Assembly: GCA_014706295.1 (NCBI GenBank)
Contig: JACSVZ010000008.1
Span: 15,278,159-15,342,158 of the forward strand
Length of the DNA: 64,000 nt
Reading direction: 5' to 3'
Source: Lycocorax pyrrhopterus obiensis
Taxonomy: Eukaryota; Chordata; Aves; Passeriformes; Paradisaeidae
Both the position numbers and the translations under genes were made by a program. Below the pieces are notes generated by a model. That model was not told the origin of the DNA, searched no databases, and worked only from the letters and a program-made list of their open reading frames with translations. Position 1 is the first letter of the stretch. Each line of letters opens with the position of its first letter. Below, in pieces: positions 57,401-64,000 of this stretch.

Positions 57401-59894
57401 CCAGAGGCTTAATGTTTCTTTGGCTGCTCTTCTTGCTGTGTTCAATCAAAGGAACATTCTTACTGTGGTGCATTCCAAAGGTTGCTCAGTGAGCATCCCA
57501 CAAAGAAATCAGATGAAGAAAGCTGCAAATAAGAAGCCCACGGAACCGGAAACTTACGGATCATGGAAACAGTGCGCTGCTGTGAGCACCCAGCAAGGGT
57601 CAATGAGGCTGCCACCGCACAGGAAGTGGTCCACGCCCCTTATGTTTTGGAAGATGCCAGCTATCCAAGGCTGAGACTCAACCTCTGCCTGCCTTCCACC
57701 AACAATCTTGAAGTTCTTGCTGATGCTCCTTTGACCACACATAGGCGCTGTGAAAAGATAAATTTTTTTCAGACGTTCTTACAAATAAATTCCAACCTTG
57801 TGCTATTAAAAATAAAATTAAAAAACCAAACCCCAGTTGTGTTGTAATTAATATTACTTACCACACTTCTCTATGTTGCAAGGGGTTTCTTGAATGGCAG
57901 ATCCCCTTTTGGTGTAACACCAGGGCCTGTTCCTTCCATTTGGGTTTCTAAAAGATAAAAAAAGTGTTTTCATAAAGACAATTTTAAGAAGTCATAGTAT
58001 CTTAAAATTCCAAGTGTTCTGAAAAAAACCAAAATACTTTGTTGTAAGATATGCCAGGGAAAATAACACTTCAGAAAGTCACATTCCAAATAGCTTTAGT
58101 TAATTATTCAGCTCTGTAATGTTATTTTTTAAAAACATGTTTCTCATTGAAACACCTCTGGGGCTGTGATAATAGAAATCATCACAGGAAGAGTGATGCT
58201 TTTCTTACCTGCAGTAGCTGTGTTTGCCCAGCCCAAGCTCTAAAGCATTCTCTGAGTAAGCATGGTAACGACCCCTCCTGATTAGTGAGGGCGAGTTCCA
58301 TGGCAGACACTTGTCTTCTGTTGCCATCCCTCTGTAGTCCTCCCCATTTTCAGTATAGCATGTGCTGTCAGTGTCTGTGAAAAATATTTTATTAGCAGCA
58401 TGTTCTCATTTATAATTGTTCTGTGACAGACATGGACAAATCCTTCCAATGAGAAAAAAATTTCTTACATTACACTCAAAAACAGATGCAAAATCTAGAA
58501 TGACTAGATATTGTTATTAAATTTGCTCTATATGAATTTTGAGCATCGAGTATCTTACACTTTAAAGCACGCATATTAATTCTTTAACAGTTTAAGTGAA
58601 CTTCACAATCTAATAAGTTCTTCTGTTTCTGAACACTCACAAACTAGTTAATTTTTTCCACCCCAAACTAAAAGGTTGAGGTAAGCAACCTTAGTGAGGA
58701 GGCAGGGACAAGAAAAATTAGAGATCCTGATTTTGCACCAACATTTACTTGTTTCTCCTCATTTAGTCTGTTAGCATAAGCTGCTAAAGGCTACCCAGTC
58801 ATGTTACTGGGTAATACTTTCACTTGGCATTTCATATTAATTCTCTGATTATCTTTTAGACCTTTCCAATCACTTTTGTTAGCATTAAGGAAGATAGATA
58901 CGCTACCTAGTTCACAGTGAATCCCAGTGTATCCATCTGGACATATGCAACGACCTATTCCACTGAAGAGGTAATAGGTAATGCATGTTCCTCCATTCAA
59001 ACAAGGGCATTCTGTAAGTAAAAGACATCACTAATTATAGGCAAAACATTTGAATGCAGAGGTGAAATGTAATTGCAAATTAAGTTTTAGGTGTTTCAGT
59101 ATCATTAGGGGCTTTCTTCCTTGTATGAACATATAATTACAGGATAATAAGTTCTTTTTAAGTTCAAATAGAACAAGCAGATGCTTACCCTTGTGTTCTG
59201 ATCTGCGTTTATATAGCTTGTAGTACTTCCAGCTATAAATCTACAGGAAAAGAAAAAGAAAGGATTTTTAAGGAGGCAGTTCCTTTTCTGTGGCTTGATC
59301 ATCTTTTATAGGCCCAAACTGTGTTCCCTACTGCATGCCTTCAACAGTTTAGGTTTTTGCATGTAGCTACCTGCTGAACCTGCTCTGTGGAATCTGGATA
59401 TGAATAAGAAGTGGAGCTCTAATTAAGCAAAGCAGAATGGGGAAGGAAAACCAATCCCATGTCATGCAAACAGAAACCACCAAAAAACCCAAGCTCAGAA
59501 AAGCCCCACTGAGCTCTGCCACTGCATCAGGTCAACTTTGCAATTATTTATGCTGTAAGAACCTAAGCAGCTCTTAATGGTCACTGTCCCTAAAACAGGG
59601 AAGGAAACTTCACCCTCTCCACCAAGCAGTGCAGCAAAGATGCAACATTCATCAGTTGCCCCTGTCATTTTGGTAACCTTGGTGCTTCACATTAGTGCCG
59701 TAGAATAAAAGCCAGAAAATGTATTCAGCAATAGATTCTTGTTCTGTCCTTCAAGGTATTCCCTCTGCTTTGCAGGCTGGGTATGCCTTTCTCCATGAAA
59801 TAAGATTAGGCTTTTGATATACTTTAAAACTTACAGACTCTAGTCCCGTGACAAGTGTGCCCAAGGTTACTGTGAGGAGGATGAGTAACTTCAT
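54229..59894 (-). CDS. PLAU: Urokinase-type plasminogen activator, complete, 10 coding exons
   Basis: Secreted trypsin-like protease that cleaves plasminogen to plasmin. The coding exons are 59894-59835, 59240-59189, 59011-58907, 58374-58209, 57947-57862, 57747-57558, 56923-56772, 55831-55691, 55125-54977 and 54423-54229. They total 1296 nt, join in frame at GT-AG introns and give 431 residues plus stop, the same length as human uPA. Residues 1-20 are a signal peptide (MKLLILLTV start). Residues 39-70 form an EGF-like domain (CLNGGTC), 78-156 a kringle, and 171 onward the protease. The activation site is Lys170|Ile171 (FK|IVGG). The catalytic triad is His215 (TAAHC), Asp269 (NDIAL) and Ser370 (GDSGGP); Asp364 sets Lys/Arg specificity. 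Cys160 is the expected interchain cysteine. Unusual features are a 3-residue kringle-protease linker, a basic stretch before the EGF domain and altered receptor and inhibitor loops. No disabling change is seen. tPA is excluded because there is no fibronectin finger and only one kringle. Confidence 0.97.
54977..55125 (-). CDS. PLAU: PLAU exon 10: protease, specificity Asp
   Basis: 149 nt from TTTGCAG|ATGAC to CAAG|GTAAAA. It encodes [17 protein letters not shown] through [16 protein letters not shown]. Asp364 lies six residues before the catalytic Ser370 and forms the base of the S1 pocket, giving Lys/Arg preference. Confidence 0.96.
55691..55831 (-). CDS. PLAU: PLAU exon 9: protease domain
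   Basis: 141 nt from TTTCATAG|CTTTG to TCTTT|GTAAGT. It encodes [12 protein letters not shown] through VRTVCLPE to [11 protein letters not shown], matching the human uPA region around TICLPS and CEITGFGKE. Confidence 0.96.
56772..56923 (-). CDS. PLAU: PLAU exon 8: protease, catalytic Asp
   Basis: 152 nt from ACTCAG|GTCAAG to TATTG|GTAAGT. It encodes [14 protein letters not shown] through [15 protein letters not shown]. Asp269 is the catalytic Asp, and an N-glycosylation sequon NVT lies at residues 239-241. The antisense ORF over this exon has no support. Confidence 0.96.
57558..57747 (-). CDS. PLAU: PLAU exon 7: interchain Cys, activation site, catalytic His
   Basis: 190 nt from TTTCACAG|CGCC to ATCC|GTAAGT. 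It encodes [18 protein letters not shown], with activation cleavage after Lys170, then the protease N-terminus through [10 protein letters not shown] and TAAHCF with catalytic His215 (codon at 57574-57572). The spacing from Cys160 to the activation site equals that of human uPA. Confidence 0.97.
57862..57947 (-). CDS. PLAU: PLAU exon 6: end of kringle
   Basis: 86 nt from TCTTTTAG|AAACCC to TGTG|GTAAGT. It encodes [16 protein letters not shown] and ends at CNIEKC, the last kringle cysteine (residue 156). Only the first base of the next codon follows, so the kringle ends at the exon edge with no linker sequence. Confidence 0.96.
58209..58374 (-). CDS. PLAU: PLAU exon 5: first part of kringle
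   Basis: 166 nt starting after TTTTCACAG and ending CTGCAG|GTAAGA. It encodes the kringle from its first cysteine (CYTENG) through CLPWNSP to LGLGKHSYC. The segment between YRG and CLPW is shorter than in human uPA by about four residues. Confidence 0.96.
58907..59011 (-). CDS. PLAU: PLAU exon 4: EGF-like (growth factor) domain
   Basis: 105 nt encoding six cysteines in the EGF pattern: CPCLNGGTC, then a loop, then [21 protein letters not shown] keeps the CXXGG(S/T)C context for O-fucosylation known in human uPA. The acceptor is TTACAG|AATGC and the donor is CTAG|GTAGCG. The loop between the third and fourth cysteines is the region that binds uPAR in human uPA, and here it is diverged. Confidence 0.95.
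59189..59240 (-). CDS. PLAU: PLAU exon 3: basic pre-EGF segment
   Basis: A 52-nt mini-exon between TTCCTGTAG and AAGG|GTAAGC. It encodes [17 protein letters not shown] plus the first base of a Glu codon. The phase matches both neighbours (phase 0 in, phase 1 out). It has 7 Lys/Arg in 17 residues. The equivalent human exon is shorter and encodes the non-basic residues before the first EGF cysteine. Confidence 0.9.
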
Positions 59895-59945
59895 GTTGTC
59901 AGTTAACTTCTCCCTTTGCTCTTCTTCTATCTGTATTATTCGATT
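59835..59945 (-). CDS. PLAU: PLAU exon 2: 5' UTR end and signal peptide
   Basis: The acceptor is TTTTCAG|AATCG (exon starts at 59945). The exon has 51 nt of 5' UTR, then ATG at 59894-59892 and 20 codons of a hydrophobic signal peptide ([20 protein letters not shown]). It ends in phase 0 at TCT|GTAAGT. This ATG is chosen because it is the only one giving a signal peptide in frame with the EGF domain. Cleavage is likely near Gly17-Ser20; the exact site is not certain. Confidence 0.93.
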
Positions 59946-61537
59946 CTGAAAATAAAAGAGGAATTTAGTGTCATGCTGTAGCTTGCAGTGTCAGCTTTCT
60001 TGCTTCTATTGTCTTCAGCTGGTTTCAGATAAATTACAGCATGATTGATGAAAAATTAAGAATTTACTAGCAGTGGGATATCTGCTTATTATTTCCATAT
60101 ATTAAATTAGAGGTTATACTTTGAAGCTTTTTTTTTGTACAGTCTCAGCAATACAACCAGATTTTTAAAAAAAATTTTTTAAGAGTGTGAAGCAGGGAAT
60201 GAGAAATTGGAAAACCCATACTCCATTTTTGCAGTGTGGACTAAAAGCTGGAAATTGGCAGATGTATTTAGCTGCTGTCCAACTGTTTGTACCTATTTAA
60301 CTGACCATTACTACCTTCAACGAAAGCACTGAGCACACAACTTCAGGTATGAAAGAGAAAGCTCCTTTTTTTCAGCACCTCTGTAGATATCAGCTGCATC
60401 TTGTCAATGCTCAGCACTTAGGTAAGCCTGGCCGCCTCACTGAAGCCTCTAACCACTGCCAACTCTTGAAAGTCTGCTGGTGATGTTGCCTCACTTATTT
60501 ACAGTATCAGAGGCTTACAACACATTCTGTCTTGATTTCTTACGTGCACCTGGATCTCATAGCCAAACATGTATAACAATCTCACCAACGGTAAATAATT
60601 ATCTTGTAACAAAAATGGGGGGTACAAAAAAGTTCCCTATGTCTTTTTCTCTTCTTTAAATTGCAATGCAAGTCATGGGAGTTTTTTTAAAGCATTCCCA
60701 CCTTCAGAAAATTGCAAAATTTGATTTTTAAAAGATTTCATAGGAATCTTAGTTATATTTACATTAGCAAAAAAAAAAAAAAGCAATGCAGTAGAAAAGG
60801 ATATATAGAACCAAGCTGGTGCTAAAGACCTGCTCCACACTGTACCTGCTTCGGGTTTCTACACTGGACTAATTGCAGTTTGGTCCTGCAGACTGCATGC
60901 CTGCTGATATGTGTATTGCACCCTCTACTTCGGCTTTATTTGGAAGAAATGGAGTGCAAGTACTCTATAGCTCATTATCGAACAGTCCTAACACACATTA
61001 AGTTCACACACTCGGTGGTGTGAACCAAAACATGCGGTTTAGAGAAGACCACTGGATTTACTTGGAAAATAGACATTATTGGACAGTATACAAACCAAAA
61101 TGCTGATGTAGATGCAACCTTTACTTGTAAGCAGGTGTCATTATGCAAGAAAGCAAACCATGCCTCAGGTACCTGGCTGTGCATGCTTTTCAGATTCAGA
61201 TGAGATTTCAGCAGATATGCTTCCCTTAAACATTATTAAGGCAACTATTTTTAGCATTTTTGGCAGTAACGCAAGTAACCTATTCTTTGTTACCATAATT
61301 AGTTTCTCAGGCCCAGCCTTAGCATCACAAACAGCAGTACTGCTGATTCCTTTAAAAATTCTGACATGCTGTAGCAAGTAGAACTGACCTTCCCCCCTGC
61401 TGCGATACCGCATCACAGTAGCCCCTTTTTTTTAAAATTTCAGTGTAATTTAAAGAGCAACCTCTTCACCCCGACCGGCTTAGCCACGGCCCCGGCGCTT
61501 TTCGGTGCCGATGGGGTTTCCGAGGCACGGCACTTAC

Positions 61538-61577
61538 CGGCGGAGCGGCGCTGCCGAGGTCCCGGCGCTGCAGCGGC
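61538..61577 (-). other. PLAU: PLAU exon 1, non-coding (approximate 5' end)
   Basis: A strong donor, CCG|GTAAGTG, ends at 61538 in GC-rich DNA. An intron of about 1.6 kb would join it to the acceptor of exon 2 at 59945. The 5' end is placed about 25-30 bp from a TATA-like sequence at 61600-61606 and is only an estimate. A short non-coding first exon is the known layout of vertebrate PLAU. Confidence 0.7.
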
Positions 61578-61730
61578 TGCCGGGCGCAGCCCCCGCGGGC
61601 TCTATAAAGGCCCGGCCGGGGCGGGGCCGCCGCCGCTGCCGCCCTGGGGCGGCTCCGCACCGCCCCCTCGGCTCCGCCGCGCTGCGAGCCAAGCTGCCCG
61701 GTGACTCAAGGAGGAAATTGTTTTATGCTG
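61578..61730 (-). promoter_or_regulatory. PLAU: PLAU proximal promoter
   Basis: GC-rich promoter with a TATA-like TATAGAG on the minus strand at 61600-61606 and a GC box (CCCCGCCCC on the minus strand) near 61618-61626. A perfect AP-1 site TGACTCA lies at 61702-61708, beside an ETS core (GAGGAAAT, 61711-61718). The arrangement fits the inducible, Sp1- and AP-1-driven uPA promoter of mammals. Motifs are seen directly; activity is inferred. Confidence 0.7.
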
Positions 61731-61890
61731 CTTTTTAGTTTCGGGTAAGGGGGATACGGTCAAGGCGAGCAAACAGCTTTGTACGGGGTAAGATTTCTGG
61801 AAGGGGCTCCTTGGCTTCCCCGCGGCAGTCAGCAATTCCTTAGGGGCATTTATAAAAACAAAAGAGAAATGTGAGTGAGAGCTATGAAAG

Positions 61891-61990
61891 GAATGACTAG
61901 AAACATGCCTGGAGACATGACAGAATGATAACATGCATGTATATACATTAGCAATAAATATAGAATGACTATAAAGCATGCCTGGAGATA
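61891..61990. repeat. Imperfect 28-bp direct repeat
   Basis: GAATGACTAGAAACATGCCTGGAGACAT in part at 61891-61918 recurs with few changes at 61963-61990 (GAATGACTATAAAGCATGCC start), 72 bp apart. Confidence 0.75.
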
Positions 61991-62934
61991 CAAGCAAATG
62001 GGGTGTATTTTATTCATATGTTGCTACCCGTAATGAGAGAAGCACAAGTGATTTATTAATTGAGGATTAAATTCTTTCAGGTGTGGGTTAAACACAGCCC
62101 GCTGGGAGGGAGTATTGGGCCAGAATGTGCGCTTGAAGCACTGGGTGTGTTTTCAGAGAGCTGTCTTCGGCTGAAATGCAGGACATTGGGGCCAGTAGGG
62201 TGCAGTTCTCATGCCAGCTGGAATCTATTAGGACACTAGGCTTACAGCAGGTGCTAAACTCATCTCCTCCAAATGACTTACAGCTCCCTTGGCCTTGAGC
62301 AATCTTCTGCTCATGAGAAATTGCTCATGGTTTTCTTATAATTTCTGTCTTCCAAAGAAATATTCAAAGCAGCTCATTTCATGAGAAGAGGATGGAGATG
62401 TGAAGTGACAGATGTCTAAGAATGCAGACCCAGCCCAATAGATAGTCTTTCCTGGCCCAGTTTAATGTGATTTTTTTCTCATCATGCTGCGATGTTGTAG
62501 CAATGCAGTGAATAACAGCAAACCAGTACATAGTATTTGTGGATGTATTCATAGGGTTTAGCTTCACGTAGTGCAAGTGACTAAGGTGAGGTAGGTCTCC
62601 ACAGGCTGTGTAGCTGATGAAAAGCATTTTCTTTAGAGGTCAGGTCAGAGAAGCAGTTGACCTGAAATTCCCTCAAGAGAAATGTTTTCACAACTTGACA
62701 ATTCAGAGCTTAAGGAGACTACCTTTCTATGTTTGCCATATAACAAATGGTATGAGTATGGCTCAGCTTTCTTCTGCCCTCCCTGTCTTCTATTTGTGTC
62801 AAATCTGGGGTATAACCATACCTTTATTTAGGTACTGTCTGCTTACATTCTCTATTCCTTTCTGTTCAGATCTTGAGGCTCACATCAGAACAGATCTCAC
62901 GTTTGCTGAAAGCACACTGAGTTCACTGAATGGC

Positions 62935-62947
62935 AGGAACTGAGTCA
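62935..62947. promoter_or_regulatory. Composite ETS/AP-1 element upstream of PLAU
   Basis: AGGAACTGAGTCA joins an ETS core (AGGAA) to a perfect AP-1 site (TGAGTCA) with one base between. It lies about 1.36 kb upstream of the predicted PLAU start. The mammalian uPA enhancer, about 2 kb upstream, is built on a PEA3/AP-1 composite with the same order and spacing (AGGAAATGAGGTCA). It is a candidate for the equivalent enhancer. Confidence 0.5.
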
Positions 62948-63763
62948 AGAGAAACAACTCAGGCTGGAAGTCCATAAATGAACATAGGTAAGGAATAAGC
63001 CTTTCTGAATTTCAGGAGAGAAATTTATCTCACATTCTGTGGTGACTTAATGTATCAACATCACAGGTAATTAGATCCTCTAAGAAACAGGGCGGAAAGT
63101 ACCAGGGTAGAATCCCCATGGCACTCTCTTCATTTCACAGGAGTGGCTATCAAGTAAACTTATCCTAAGGAATCAATTCTGGCGAGGGGGAATAATCCAG
63201 ATTTTAAAAGAAGTCTAGAACATTTACTCAATTAATTTTAATACACCAACCTTACATATAATAAATGAAGAAATAGGTTTTGATTTGATTCAGCAGGGAG
63301 AGCAGGGAAGAGCCTGGATGCAGGAAGAGGAGGGCTCCTAAGGCCTGGACAGCACCTCTCCTTCCTCCTCCATGCTTCCAAGGAAGAGACTCTAGGCCTT
63401 CCTCAAACTCTCCTTCTGGAAAAAGAGTCAATCCTAGAGCAACTGTGTTTCCTCTTTCATATTTGTTGTTCCCTGAGAAGTGTCATCAGTTCTCGTTTAA
63501 CCTCTCTCTGAACCTTTGACCAAGCTGTGCAGATGCCCCCGTTCTTCATTTTCTCCCTAAAACCTGGAGGTTCATATTTGTTTTCCAGGTCCAAGAACCA
63601 AAAACTTTTGTTGTCTTCACTCTGACACAAGATACAGCAAGATTCAAATCTCCTTTTTCTACCATTTGTCATATACTCAGGTTTTAGTGAAATACTGCAC
63701 TTCTTAAGTACATCGAGAAGGCCCCCAGGAGAAGTGACTTGGGCGGTGGCGTCACTCTGTTTC

Positions 63764-63807
63764 GATCAGACTGGTGACCGCTACTGATCAGACTGGCAGC
63801 TACTGAC
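63764..63807. repeat. 22-bp tandem duplication
   Basis: Two adjacent units each begin GATCAGACTGG and contain GCTACT. The first starts at 63764 and the second at 63786. They differ only in the second half. Confidence 0.65.
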
Positions 63808-64000
63808 GTGTTTGCAGTGCTGCTTTAAAGCTGTCAAATTCCTTTGGTCAAAATATTTGTACTACCTAGATAGGTAAATGAGTTATAGTTGAAACTGGAC
63901 CAGACTGAGCTGAAAATGTGGTTTAGTAGAAAGACATCCAAGCCAGCTGCAAATAAGTTTGTTTTGGTATTCCAAGTAACCTCACAGCTGCATCATCTCT

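Larger units (their letters stand above)
61731..64000. other. Upstream region of PLAU, no gene recognised
   Basis: Non-coding DNA to the right edge. It contains an imperfect 28-bp direct duplication at 61891-61990, the ETS/AP-1 composite at 62935 and a 22-bp duplication at 63764-63807. In mammals the next gene in this direction is CAMK2G, on the opposite strand; none of its exons is visible here. Confidence 0.6.

Noticed and set aside
57748..57861. Alternative acceptor (TTTTAATAG) that would extend PLAU exon 7 into the intron
   Set aside because: The extended reading joins in a frame that does not match the CGQ...IVGG frame, so it would break the protease.

Overview
This window is vertebrate nuclear DNA, almost certainly from a bird. 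It is AT-rich, with long non-coding stretches, GT-AG introns, three separate CpG islands and two 3'-end fragments of CR1 LINEs, including one with the ATTCTATG octamer tail typical of avian CR1. The sequence does not settle the species. Two protein-coding genes can be identified with confidence, both on the minus strand: the first coding exon of vinculin (VCL) and a complete urokinase-type plasminogen activator gene (PLAU).

Layout, left to right. Positions 1-4179 are the start of VCL intron 1; the rest of the gene lies beyond the left edge. The first VCL coding exon is 4180-4347, inside a CpG island of about 1.7 kb (about 3770-5460) that holds a perfect SRF CArG box and a CRE. Positions 5.5-53.3 kb form an intergenic stretch of about 48 kb with no recognisable conserved gene. 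It holds a CR1 fragment on the minus strand (about 14640-15385), a CR1 fragment on the plus strand (about 42860-43204), several simple repeats, and an isolated CpG island (about 45545-45870) with splice donors on both strands and an unrecognised 247-codon ORF. PLAU occupies about 53297-61577: a GC-rich promoter, a non-coding first exon, ten coding exons joining in frame to 431 codons, and an AU-rich 3' UTR. Upstream of PLAU (61.7-64 kb) there is no coding sequence, but there is a composite ETS/AP-1 site.

The order PLAU then VCL in the same direction matches the mammalian arrangement (CAMK2G-PLAU-VCL-AP3M1), so this is an orthologous block. VCL encodes a focal-adhesion actin linker. PLAU encodes a secreted serine protease that activates plasminogen in pericellular proteolysis.

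No wholly new biological system was found. The most interesting points are in the PLAU protein: the kringle-to-protease connecting peptide is almost absent, a highly basic segment precedes the EGF domain, and the loops that in human uPA bind uPAR and PAI-1 are changed. The orphan CpG island at 45.6 kb and the ETS/AP-1 element at 62.9 kb also deserve a second look. All splice sites and translations were read by eye; no alignment or expression data were available.
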